In this document: positions 1 through 8,126 of the stretch, in pieces
Position numbering within the stretch: the first letter of the stretch is position 1
Layout: each line of letters opens with the position of its first letter
DNA from: JAGNRR01 sp964612525
GTDB taxonomy: Bacteria > Bacteroidota > Bacteroidia > Chitinophagales > Chitinophagaceae
DNA: 31,137 nt
Assembly: GCA_964612525.1 (NCBI GenBank)
Contig: CAZTCQ010000021.1
Span: 1-31,137 of the forward strand
Reading direction: 5' to 3'
Translations under genes and position numbers: made by a program
The notes under the pieces: model-generated
What the model was told of the DNA's origin: nothing
The model's database searches: none
The model's input: only the letters and a program-made list of their open reading frames with translations

Positions 1-24
1 GCCGGAGGCTCTATTTTATACGTA

Positions 25-47
25 ATCCGTAGCGGGACGCTACGGAT
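25..47. repeat. Perfect 10-bp inverted repeat with 3-nt loop
   Basis: ATCCGTAGCG at 25-34 pairs exactly with CGCTACGGAT at 38-47 around a GGA loop. It lies about 190 bp beyond the polA stop. There is no T-run directly after the stem on either strand, so it is not a standard terminator. Its GGGAC core recurs in the two dyads at 103-113 and 136-152, which suggests a REP-like or mobile-element-derived segment. The rest of 1-236 shows no convincing coding frame. Confidence 0.5.
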
Positions 48-135
48 AGGCTAAAAACGATAGACTCTGAATTAATTTTTCAGGTGGTAATTGTAAATTG
101 GTGGACGGCGTCCCCTGAATTGGCTTTAAAGAATC

Positions 136-152
136 TTGGGACAGTGTCCCAA
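136..152. repeat. Perfect 17-bp palindrome
   Basis: TTGGGACA (136-143) and TGTCCCAA (145-152) are exact reverse complements around a single G. A smaller dyad, GGACG-G-CGTCC, sits at 103-113. These are visible directly. The function is unknown: a regulator site, a REP-like unit or a remnant of a mobile element are all possible. Confidence 0.45.
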
Positions 153-236
153 TAATTGAGTCGGGCAGCAAAATATACTTGGCTAATCGAAGATTCTTTC
201 TACTCTATTTTGGCATCCTATAAATAATTCAAAATC

Positions 237-3065
237 TTAATGCGCCTCCAACCAATTCTGTCCAACACCCATTTCTGCGACGAGTGGCACATCATTCGGT
301 AGTGCCATGGCATTTTCCATAGTGGAGAGAACGAGCTTTTTCATTTCCTCAAGTTCATCTTTGTGAACGTCGAAAATCAATTCATCGTGTACTTGTAGGA
401 GCATTTTGGATTTATAGTCCACCCCCTTGCCCCCGCCAGCGGAGGAAAGTTTATTGGCTACTTGAATCATAGCTAGCTTAATCATATCAGCGGCCGTTCC
501 TTGAATTGGAGAGTTAATCGCATTACGCTCCGCGAATCCGCGCACCGTAAAGTTACCCGAGTTTATATCCTTGAGCCAACGCTTGCGTCCCATGAGTGTC
601 TGCACGTAGCCATGTTCTTGAGCAAATTCTACCATGTCGCTCATATACTTAGTGATGCCCACGAACTCTTTTTTGTAGTTGTCTATTATCTCTTTGGCTT
701 CCGTTCTTGAGATGCCTAAATTGTCCGCAAGACCAAAAGCACCTTGACCGTAAATAATTCCAAAGTTTACACTCTTGGCTTTGTAGCGTTGCTCTTTAGT
801 TACATCTTTTGCATCTACATCGAAAACTTTTGCTGCGGTTGCCGTATGAATATCCACTCCACTTTTAAATGCTTCGCACATATTTGAATCACCACTTATT
901 GCCGCTACTATGCGCAGCTCTACCTGAGAATAATCGGCACTGACTAACAAATGATGCTCATCGCGAGGTACAAATGCTTTTCGTATCTCACGTCCTTTAT
1001 CTGTGCGAATAGGAATATTCTGCAGGTTTGGATTGTTGCTTGAAAGACGTCCTGTTACTGCCACGGCTTGCGCATAGTTTGTGTGCACACGCCCTGTGTT
1101 AGGGTTAATTAAACTTGGGAGCGTATCAACGTATGTATTTTTTAGTTTAGTCAGTTGTCTAAACGTAAGGATGTCATCAACAATTTTATGTTTGGATGCT
1201 AGTTTTTGTAAAATATCTTCACCCGTTTTGTATTGACCTGTTTTCGTTTTTTTAGCTTTTTCGTCCAGTTTTAGTTTATCAAAAAGAACTTCGCCGAGCT
1301 GCTTGGGCGAGGCCAAATTAAAACGAACACCTGCTTGTTCATACACATTTTCTTCTGCTTGTTTGGCTTCGGCTCCTAGGGTTTCGCTATACTCATTTAA
1401 GAATTTTTCATCAACTCGAATACCTTCATACTCCATATCGGCTAGTACTTTAAGCAATGGATTTTCCACTTCGTAAAATACTTTTTCTACCTCTTTCTTT
1501 TTTATTAAGGGTAAAAGTTTTTTCTTTAGCTGAAGCGTTACGTCAGCATCTTCCGCTGCATAATCACTGATTTGCTCCTGCTCCAAATCACCCATGTTTT
1601 TTTGATTCTTTCCTTTTTTCCCAATGAGTGTTTCAATAGAAACAGGAGTATAGTGCAAAAATTGTTCGGCTAAAGCATCCATACTTCGTTTGCCTTCAGG
1701 CTCTATCACATAATGCGCTAGCATAGTGTCAAAGACATTTCCTTGTAGCAAGTGACCGTAGTTTTTCATAACGAGGTAGTCATACTTTAAATTTTGACCA
1801 ACCCATGTAATTTTTTCATTACTGAATAACTCTTCAAATTGTTTTAAAAAGGTAAGACAAGCTTCTTTTCCTTTTGGGCAGGGTACGTAAAATGCTTGGC
1901 CTTTTTTTACGGAAAAACTCATTCCGACTAGCTCGCAAAGTAGTGGGTCTAAACCAGTGGTTTCTGTATCAAAACAAACCTCTTTATAACTGTTTAGTTC
2001 GTTGATTAGTTTTTTTACGTCCGCGTCCTTGTTTACAAATTGATAGTTGTGTTTTGTGGTTTCTATAGTTTTAAAATCCGTTGGAATATCTTCCTGAATA
2101 ATTGGAGCACTTGATTTTGAAGAAGATTTTCTAGGAGCTACATTCCCAAATAAATCAGATTGTTCACCTTCTTTGGCTTTTATTTTAAACTCTTCTCCGA
2201 GTACGCGCTGTCCGAGCGTTCTAAATTCTAACTCAGAAAAAATAGTCGTGAGTTCCTCACGGTTCCAATCCGATATTTTATAATCATCTTCATTAAACTC
2301 ACAAGGCACGTCCATGATAATCGTACCGAGTTGTTTACTGATTAAAGCATCTTCTCGGCCAGCAGCAACCTTCTCGCCCATTTTTCCTTTAATATTTTCG
2401 GCATTGTCAAGCACGTTTTCTACAGTACCATATTCTTTTAAAAGCTTGGCGGCTGTCTTTGCACCCACACCTTTAATTCCTGGAATATTATCTACTGCAT
2501 CTCCCATAAGTGCAATCATATCAATCACCTGACTGACGTTTTGAATATCCCATTTTTCACAAACTTCTTTCTCGCCTAGTTTTTCATATTTACCTCCTCG
2601 GCTCGGTGGCTTGTACATAAATACTTTATCGTTGACTAGTTGCCCTAAATCCTTATCCGAGGTGACCATATAAACTTCATAGCCCGCCTCAGATCCTTTT
2701 TTGCTGAGTGTACCAATAATGTCATCCGCCTCGTAACCCGGTGCTTCAATAATAGGAATATTAAAGGCTTTGATAATCCGCTTAATATCAGGGATAGCTA
2801 GTTTTAAATCTTCGGGTGCCTCTTCTCTGTTAGCTTTATATTCGGGAAAGGTTTCGTTACGCACGCCTATTTCTGGAGTATCAAAACAAACAGCAAGATG
2901 TGTTGCATTTTGTGTTTTTAAAAGATGGACTAAAGTGTTTACAAAACCAAATTGGGTGCTTGTGTTTTTGCCTTCAGCGGTTACCCGAGGATTTCTAATT
3001 AATCCGTAATATGATCTAAAAATTAATGCAAATGCATCAAGGAGATAGAGTTTTTTATCAGCCAT
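237..3065 (-). CDS. polA: DNA polymerase I
   Basis: This is a full-length family A DNA polymerase of 942 aa, acting in Okazaki fragment processing and repair. The N-terminal 5'-3' exonuclease (about 1-290) shows the YEADD and MGDAVDNIPG metal-site motifs. The 3'-5' exonuclease domain (about 345-525) keeps the full DEDDy set: D366 and E368 in FDTETTGLDP, D429 in QNLKYD, Y502 and D506 in YAAEDAD. Proofreading is therefore probably active. The polymerase domain shows ADYSQVELR, the O-helix RYKAKSVNFGIIYG and the palm motif LLQVHDEL. A GC-rich stretch encoding SSAGGGKGVD (residues 874-883), just before the last motif, looks like a small palindromic insertion. The ATG start gives MADKKLYLLDAFALIFRSYY, the usual family beginning. 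The gene appears monocistronic, with a non-coding tail to the left edge. Confidence 0.97.
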   Translation of the reverse strand: MADKKLYLLDAFALIFRSYYGLIRNPRVTAEGKNTSTQFGFVNTLVHLLKTQNATHLAVCFDTPEIGVRNETFPEYKANREEAPEDLKLAIPDIKRIIKAFNIPIIEAPGYEADDIIGTLSKKGSEAGYEVYMVTSDKDLGQLVNDKVFMYKPPSRGGKYEKLGEKEVCEKWDIQNVSQVIDMIALMGDAVDNIPGIKGVGAKTAAKLLKEYGTVENVLDNAENIKGKMGEKVAAGREDALISKQLGTIIMDVPCEFNEDDYKISDWNREELTTIFSELEFRTLGQRVLGEEFKIKAKEGEQSDLFGNVAPRKSSSKSSAPIIQEDIPTDFKTIETTKHNYQFVNKDADVKKLINELNSYKEVCFDTETTGLDPLLCELVGMSFSVKKGQAFYVPCPKGKEACLTFLKQFEELFSNEKITWVGQNLKYDYLVMKNYGHLLQGNVFDTMLAHYVIEPEGKRSMDALAEQFLHYTPVSIETLIGKKGKNQKNMGDLEQEQISDYAAEDADVTLQLKKKLLPLIKKKEVEKVFYEVENPLLKVLADMEYEGIRVDEKFLNEYSETLGAEAKQAEENVYEQAGVRFNLASPKQLGEVLFDKLKLDEKAKKTKTGQYKTGEDILQKLASKHKIVDDILTFRQLTKLKNTYVDTLPSLINPNTGRVHTNYAQAVAVTGRLSSNNPNLQNIPIRTDKGREIRKAFVPRDEHHLLVSADYSQVELRIVAAISGDSNMCEAFKSGVDIHTATAAKVFDVDAKDVTKEQRYKAKSVNFGIIYGQGAFGLADNLGISRTEAKEIIDNYKKEFVGITKYMSDMVEFAQEHGYVQTLMGRKRWLKDINSGNFTVRGFAERNAINSPIQGTAADMIKLAMIQVANKLSSAGGGKGVDYKSKMLLQVHDELIFDVHKDELEEMKKLVLSTMENAMALPNDVPLVAEMGVGQNWLEAH
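417..446. repeat. Short GC-rich palindromic element inside polA
   Basis: CCCCCGC (430-436) and GCGGAGG (439-445) form a 7-bp dyad with a two-base loop. The one mismatch becomes a U-G wobble in the polA mRNA, so the RNA hairpin is intact. The block is much richer in G+C than the surrounding gene. It encodes SSAGGGKGVD in frame, about six residues more than usual between the helix and the VHDEL motif. It resembles short C-rich palindromic repeats that I recall from Bacteroidota genomes. Only this copy is in the window. Confidence 0.45.
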
Positions 3066-3211
3066 TTGGCTAAGTTAGAGCAATTGTGATTTCTCTTGCT
3101 CTTCGGGTTAAGAAATTTTTTCTAACCGAATTTCATTTAGTCAATTGACTGCTCGCAAACAGCCTTTAATCGACTGAATTCTATTTGCTAAATATTATTT
3201 TCTAAAAAAAA

Positions 3212-3706
3212 CTATTTCTCTTTTCTTTGGAATGTGATGATAGTTTTGCCCTTCTCATCTTGTAAGAAAAGATATTTTGCGGTAACCTTATAGCTTTTAA
3301 CCACGGGTAACGTATTGTAGAATGGTTTAGCATATCGGGCTGGAACCATACACGCGCGCTTGGTAGAAGCCATTGGCCCAAATTCAATATTGGATTGGTT
3401 GTACTTTGTTATTTTTCCGGAATATTGATTGCAGGCATCATTACCAGAAACTTGAGACTGTTTCGCATTGATTGTCATGCTCAGTCTAGCCATTTCTTCG
3501 TTGCTTGCTCCGCCTATGTTTTGCAAAAGCCAGTCACCATCTATACTGTAATTTTTTGTTGTGATAATCATACTTAGTTCACCGGTTTTAGGATTTTCCA
3601 CGTACATAGTGTCGGCTATGGATTGTTGAGCAGCGACTGCCTTCTTCTTTGTTTTACAAGCTGAGCATGCTGCGAAAATCGCCAAGACTAAAAGGGTATT
3701 TTTCAT
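3212..3706 (-). CDS. META-domain (HslJ-like) lipoprotein
   Basis: A 164-aa protein with a short lipoprotein signal peptide: MKNTLLVLAIFAACSAC, with Cys17 as the probable lipidated residue, followed by KTKKK. From about residue 55 it matches the META/HslJ pattern. It opens with a DGDWLLQNIGG strand, then NDACNQYSGKI, then the FGPMASTKRAC region and a closing strand with FLQDEKGKTIITFQ. Family members are small envelope proteins, and HslJ is linked to stress and novobiocin resistance in E. coli. The role here is unknown. It is probably anchored to a membrane facing the periplasm. It lies between polA and the TspO gene on the same strand with moderate gaps, so co-transcription is not evident. 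Two hairpins in the 146 bp before polA lack T-runs. Confidence 0.85.
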   Translation of the reverse strand: MKNTLLVLAIFAACSACKTKKKAVAAQQSIADTMYVENPKTGELSMIITTKNYSIDGDWLLQNIGGASNEEMARLSMTINAKQSQVSGNDACNQYSGKITKYNQSNIEFGPMASTKRACMVPARYAKPFYNTLPVVKSYKVTAKYLFLQDEKGKTIITFQRKEK

Positions 3707-3785
3707 GGTAGGGTGAAATTACTTTAATAAAAATGAAAACAAGGCGCCTTCATTCTGTTTTACATTTTATTGGGATTAAGAGATT

Positions 3786-4253
3786 TTAGTTGTTCAAAAG
3801 GGCATACGCATTTAAACTAGTAGCAATGCAAAGCCAAATAAAATAGGGCGCAACCAAAATTGCTTTTGTGCCCATTTGTTTTCGGTAAGCAAAAAGAAAA
3901 TAAGCAACCAAAATAGTCAAACAACTTATAATAATAAGCGAAACCAATATCATATGATGTTTAAAGAAAACGGCATTCCAAATTACGTTTAGAAAAAACT
4001 GCACACTAAAAAGAGCAATTAATTTATTGCGCACTTCGTGATTAGTCAGTGACGCCATAAAAAAAGAAAAGCAAATCATAATCAATGTCCAAGCGGCGCC
4101 AAATACCCAGCCGGGCGGTGTCCAAGGTGCTTTATTTAAACTTTGATACCAATCGCCCATTGGGCCGGGGTCCTGAAGTAGTCCGCCAATGCCGAGGGCG
4201 GCAAAGTTTACAATTAGGAATAAGATTACTTTTTGATAGTGTTTCAAATTCAT
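3786..4253 (-). CDS. tspO: TspO/MBR family membrane protein
   Basis: A 155-aa protein with five hydrophobic segments, the normal size and topology of bacterial TspO (tryptophan-rich sensory protein, homologue of the mitochondrial translocator protein). Diagnostic signatures are visible: APWTPPGWVFGAAWTLI after the first loop, FFLNVIWNAVFF in TM3, and the terminal helix with PYFIWLCIATSLNAYALL. Family members bind porphyrins and related tetrapyrroles and affect their breakdown or export under stress. The substrate here cannot be read. The ATG start at 4253 precedes MNLKHYQKVILFLIVNF. The gene is divergent from the GNAT-like gene, with only 51 bp between starts, so the two promoters overlap. 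Confidence 0.93.
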   Translation of the reverse strand: MNLKHYQKVILFLIVNFAALGIGGLLQDPGPMGDWYQSLNKAPWTPPGWVFGAAWTLIMICFSFFMASLTNHEVRNKLIALFSVQFFLNVIWNAVFFKHHMILVSLIIISCLTILVAYFLFAYRKQMGTKAILVAPYFIWLCIATSLNAYALLNN

Positions 4254-4292
4254 GTCATAAAATTAAACTTTAATTGCTAGCTATTCAATTTA

Positions 4293-4300
4293 TATATTTG
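4293..4300 (+). promoter_or_regulatory. Bacteroidota-type -7 box (TATATTTG) abutting a GTG start
   Basis: TATATTTG matches the Bacteroidota -7 consensus TAnnTTTG. Its last base is only four bases before the GTG at 4305, so transcription should begin at or almost at the start codon. A TTG about 16 bp upstream (4274-4276) is a possible -33 element. Confidence 0.5.
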
Positions 4301-4304
4301 CATC

Positions 4305-5456
4305 GTGCGAATTGACCTAGTACAAAACGATGCGCAAGCAAAAGAGTGGCTTTTATTCCCTTTGGAAATTTATAAAAATGATCCAAATTATATACGCCCC
4401 TTGGATAAAGACATAGAAGATGTTTTTAACCCAGCTACCAATAAATTTTTTAAGTTTGGCGACTGTGAGCGCTGGTTGCTGAAAAGTGAAACTGATAAAA
4501 TTATCGGAAGAATTGCTGTTTTTACAAGTAGGAAATGGAAAAATACTCAGCCAACGGGTGGGGTAGGATTTTTTGAATGTATTCAGGACCAAGCAGCCGC
4601 GAATTTTTTATTCGATGCGGCTGTGGTGTGGTTAAAGGAAAGGGGCATGGAAGCTATGGATGGTCCTGTGAATTTTGGCGAACGTGACAAATGGTGGGGG
4701 CTCTTGGTAAAAGGTTTTGAAGAGCCTCTTTATAATATGAATTATAATCCGCCGTACTACGTGGAGCTTTTTGAAAATTATGGTTTTCAAGTTTATTTCA
4801 ATCAGGTCTGTCCGGGCATGAGTGTGGAGCAGCAACTGAGCGATAAGTTTTTAAACCTTCATAAAAAATATGAGAACAATCCTGACTTTACGGCTGAGCA
4901 TATTCGCATCAAGGAGCTAGATAAATTTACAGAAGATTTTGTTACGATTTATAATAAAGCTTTTGCCCAGCATGGCGGTGGAAAGGAATTAGACTTGCGC
5001 CAAGCGAAATTTATGTTTGGTAAAATGAAAGATATTATTGACGAGAAGGTAGTGTGGTTTGTGTATCACAAAGGGGATCCGATTGCGATGTGGATTAATA
5101 TTCCTGACTTGAATCAATATTTTAAACACTTTAATGGCAAGCTAGGTTGGTGGCAAAAAATCCAATTTGTCTTCATGCGATACCGAAAAATGTGTAAGCG
5201 TTTTGTGGGGGTTGTTTATGGAGTAGTGCCAGAATTTCAAGGCAAAGGAGTGGACGCTTATATGATAGTAGAATGCTCAAAAGTAGTTCAGCCGAGCAAA
5301 CGGTATTTAAAATATGAGATGCAATGGTTGGGAGATTTTAATCCTAAAATGCTGAACCTCGCCAAGAACCTTGAAGCAGCAGAGGTAAGACGCTTGAGCA
5401 CCTATCGCTATCTTTTTGACCGAACGATTGAGTTTGAACGTCACCCTATCTTATAG
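4305..5456 (+). CDS. GNAT-like N-acyltransferase superfamily protein
   Basis: A 383-aa protein of a type common in Bacteroidota and usually annotated as a hypothetical or GNAT-family protein. The N-terminal half has DPNYIRPLDKDIEDVFNP and a central GPVNFGERDKWWGLL segment. The C-terminal half carries a GNAT-like acetyl-CoA pocket region: VVYGVVPEFQGKGVDAYMI, where QGKGVD fits the Q/RxxGxG/A motif A. No substrate can be assigned. No ATG lies near the N-terminus, and an in-frame TAG at 4278 limits extension, so the GTG at 4305 is the only good start. The -7 box directly before it suggests a leaderless or nearly leaderless mRNA. The following gene starts 87 bp later on the same strand. Confidence 0.75.
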   Translation: MRIDLVQNDAQAKEWLLFPLEIYKNDPNYIRPLDKDIEDVFNPATNKFFKFGDCERWLLKSETDKIIGRIAVFTSRKWKNTQPTGGVGFFECIQDQAAANFLFDAAVVWLKERGMEAMDGPVNFGERDKWWGLLVKGFEEPLYNMNYNPPYYVELFENYGFQVYFNQVCPGMSVEQQLSDKFLNLHKKYENNPDFTAEHIRIKELDKFTEDFVTIYNKAFAQHGGGKELDLRQAKFMFGKMKDIIDEKVVWFVYHKGDPIAMWINIPDLNQYFKHFNGKLGWWQKIQFVFMRYRKMCKRFVGVVYGVVPEFQGKGVDAYMIVECSKVVQPSKRYLKYEMQWLGDFNPKMLNLAKNLEAAEVRRLSTYRYLFDRTIEFERHPIL

Positions 5457-5543
5457 CGCAAATTTTTGTCCTTTGCAAAAACCGTTCGTATTGAATTTAG
5501 TTTTCTCTTATCATAAAAGTCTAATTTAGTAGAAATCCTTTCT

Positions 5544-8045
5544 ATGAAACCGAGTTTGTTATTCGTCTTTTTTGTTTTGTTTAGTAACAGTATGCTCGCA
5601 CAAACGATAACCGGTACAATGACCGATGCTGAAAGCGGGAAACCATTGCCTTTTGCTAGTATCTACCTGAAAGGAACTACGCGCGGAACGACGACGAATG
5701 ATCAAGGTAAATTCACACTCAATCAAGCTCCAAAAGGTAGCACCCTGATATGCAGATATGTAGGTTATCAAAAAAAGGAAGTAATAATTGGAACGGAGAA
5801 AAACTTAAATGTGAAACTCAGTGCTAAGCACAAAAAAATAAAAACATTGGTTATCAAAAATACGGGTGAAGATCCGGCATACAGAATTATCCGAAACGCT
5901 ATTAAAAAGCGCCCCGAGTATAATAAGGAAATCGACCAATTTGAGGCAAACTGCTATATCAAAGGGAAAATAGAATTGGATGAAACGCCTAGAGGAGGCT
6001 CTATTCTAGAACTGACGGTGGAAGACTCGAATACGGGAGAAGAATCTTCCAGCATAGATAGTCTGAAGGGTATTCTGTATCTCTCAGAAACATATTCCAA
6101 AATAACCTTTCAACGTAAGCCAAAAAGGTACAAGGTAAAAGTATTGAGTAGTAAAGTAAGTGGATCGCAGAGTGCCTATGGATTCGGCTCCCCCATGCGT
6201 CTTAATTTTTATGAGAATAGTGTTTCTTTTAATAGTCAGATTAGTCCGCGTGGATTAGTCTCCCCAATTGCTAATGGGGCATTGCGTTTTTATAAATATA
6301 AATTAGTAGAATCTTTCTTTGAAGATGGCCGTTGGATTAATCGAATTCAAGTTATACCGCGAAGAAAATTCGAACCTGTTTTTGAAGGTGAGATTTACAT
6401 TATCAATGACAGCTGGCGCATTCATAGTGTAGATTTGATAGCCACTAAACAGCAAGAGCTAACCATTTTTGATACTATAAGTATCAAGCAAATTCATGTG
6501 CCTACCGAAAAAGGCTATGCGGTAAAGGATCAGGTTTTTGGGTTGAAATTAAAAGTATTCGGCTTTGGGATGAGCGGAAATTTTGTAAATGTGTTTACAA
6601 ATTATTCTCATGAAATTGATCCGACTGTTTTTGATAAATTCGTAATGGAATATGATTCGTTAGCATTGAAGCAAAGTAAAAGTCATTGGGATTCTATCCG
6701 CGTAATTCCGTTGGAAGAAGAGGAGGTGAAAGATTATATCAAAAAAGATAGCCTAGCAGTAACGACTAAAGCGAAACAAGATTCGATGGCCGCGCTCCCG
6801 TTTTCTTATAAGGTGAAAGATATTTTGTTAAAGGGTGTAGGATATAAGTTCAATAAAAAAGAAAACGTAAAAACCGATGCGCTCATTGGTCTACAAAGGT
6901 TACAATACAATACGGTGGAAGGTCTAGTGTATGAACTGCCGATTCGGTACAATAAAAAAATAGATAAGGACAGAAAGTTATACGCTAGTGCTTGGGGACG
7001 CTACGGCTTTGCCAATCAACAGTTGAATGCAAAAGCCTTTGGGCGATATACTTGGGGTAGGAGTAATAAAAGTGCTCTCCGAATAAGCGGCGGACGATAC
7101 ATTTTTCAGTATAACAATAATGCTCCTGTGGACGAATTATTTAATTCGATAAGTACGATTTTTTACGGGCAGAATTACTTAAAAATTTATAGAGCCTACT
7201 TTGCAAAGGCTTCCTATACCAACGTTTTATTCAATGGGTTGACTTACAAATTAGGAGTAGATTATCAAAATAGAAATGCGTTGGCCAACGCCACCGACTT
7301 TATGCTGAAGTGGATTAAGGATGAAAATAAATTTACGGCCAACTATCCAACGGAGGTGTTAACCGATGTCATGCCGGATAATAGTCGCTTAGCTTTTCGG
7401 GCAAAAGTGAGTTATCAGCCGGGCCGAAAATTAATAAAATATCCCGACCGTATTGTATCGGTGTCCTCTCGTTATCCTACTTTTTATGGTGGTATGGAAG
7501 TTGCTCGTCCTTTGTTTAACACAGATGCTTCTTATGCTCGTTGGCAAGCAGGAATGTCAGGAGGATTGAACCTAAAACTATACGGAGAGTTTAAATACCG
7601 ATGGAACGTAGGCGGATTCTTAGATAAAAAAACAGTGTTCGTACCTGACTTTACGCATTTCAATGGGAATCAGTTTTTGCTGGCTGCTCCTTATTTAAAT
7701 AGTTTTCAACTAGCACCTTTTTATGCAAATAGTAATACCGAAAACTTCTATACCAGTTTTCATGCCGAGCATCATTTTAATGGTTTAGGGACTAACAAAA
7801 TTCCAATGTTTAGAAAATTGAAATATCATTTGGTTCTAGGTTCCAACGGATTCTATGTCAACCAAAATAATAACTACATTGAACTTTCGGCAGGGTTGGA
7901 AAATGTAGGTTTTGGACTGACTCGTTTTTTACGTATTGATGGAGTAGTAGGATATCAAAATTTTGAAAATCCTGTATTGGGAATTCGAGTAGGAATCAAT
8001 ACTGATATGTTTTCGTTGGGATCAAAAAATGATGGTGAAGAATAA
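5544..8045 (+). CDS. DUF5686 / carboxypeptidase-like regulatory domain outer-membrane protein
   Basis: An 833-aa envelope protein. Residues 1-20 are a signal peptide ending near MLAQ. Residues about 20-100 form a CarboxypepD_reg-like beta-sandwich: ITGTMTDAESGKPLPFASIY, then TTTNDQGKFTL and YVGYQKKEV, as in the N-terminal plug-side domain of many SusC-like proteins. The rest fits DUF5686, with an early DPAYRIIRNAIKKRPEYN motif. The C-terminal 400 residues alternate polar and aromatic residues in the manner of a beta-barrel and end in GLTRFLRIDGVVGYQ and a final amphipathic strand. The function of the family is unknown. No SusD partner is adjacent, so this is not a polysaccharide-utilisation pair. 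The start at 5544 follows an A/T-rich leader. Confidence 0.85.
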   Translation: MKPSLLFVFFVLFSNSMLAQTITGTMTDAESGKPLPFASIYLKGTTRGTTTNDQGKFTLNQAPKGSTLICRYVGYQKKEVIIGTEKNLNVKLSAKHKKIKTLVIKNTGEDPAYRIIRNAIKKRPEYNKEIDQFEANCYIKGKIELDETPRGGSILELTVEDSNTGEESSSIDSLKGILYLSETYSKITFQRKPKRYKVKVLSSKVSGSQSAYGFGSPMRLNFYENSVSFNSQISPRGLVSPIANGALRFYKYKLVESFFEDGRWINRIQVIPRRKFEPVFEGEIYIINDSWRIHSVDLIATKQQELTIFDTISIKQIHVPTEKGYAVKDQVFGLKLKVFGFGMSGNFVNVFTNYSHEIDPTVFDKFVMEYDSLALKQSKSHWDSIRVIPLEEEEVKDYIKKDSLAVTTKAKQDSMAALPFSYKVKDILLKGVGYKFNKKENVKTDALIGLQRLQYNTVEGLVYELPIRYNKKIDKDRKLYASAWGRYGFANQQLNAKAFGRYTWGRSNKSALRISGGRYIFQYNNNAPVDELFNSISTIFYGQNYLKIYRAYFAKASYTNVLFNGLTYKLGVDYQNRNALANATDFMLKWIKDENKFTANYPTEVLTDVMPDNSRLAFRAKVSYQPGRKLIKYPDRIVSVSSRYPTFYGGMEVARPLFNTDASYARWQAGMSGGLNLKLYGEFKYRWNVGGFLDKKTVFVPDFTHFNGNQFLLAAPYLNSFQLAPFYANSNTENFYTSFHAEHHFNGLGTNKIPMFRKLKYHLVLGSNGFYVNQNNNYIELSAGLENVGFGLTRFLRIDGVVGYQNFENPVLGIRVGINTDMFSLGSKNDGEE

Positions 8046-8073
8046 TTTTTTTTAGTTTTTTAATGTTTGGTCC

Positions 8074-8104
8074 AAAAAAAAGAGAGGCATTCCTTAGCCT
8101 CTCT
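8074..8104 (-). terminator. Rho-independent terminator for the FG-GAP/SprB gene
   Basis: AGAGAGGC (8081-8088) and GCCTCTCT (8097-8104) form an 8-bp stem with an 8-nt loop. Read on the minus strand, the stem is followed by seven T (the A-run at 8074-8080). It lies 22 bp beyond the stop of the minus-strand gene. On the plus strand no T-run follows, so it mainly serves the minus-strand gene. Confidence 0.8.
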
Positions 8105-8126
8105 AAATTGAATAGTTTACTTGAAA

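Noticed and set aside
3077..3145. Two hairpins upstream of polA as terminators of the META gene
   Set aside because: The stems are 7-10 bp with imperfections and there is no T-run on the minus strand. They could equally be chance in AT-rich DNA.
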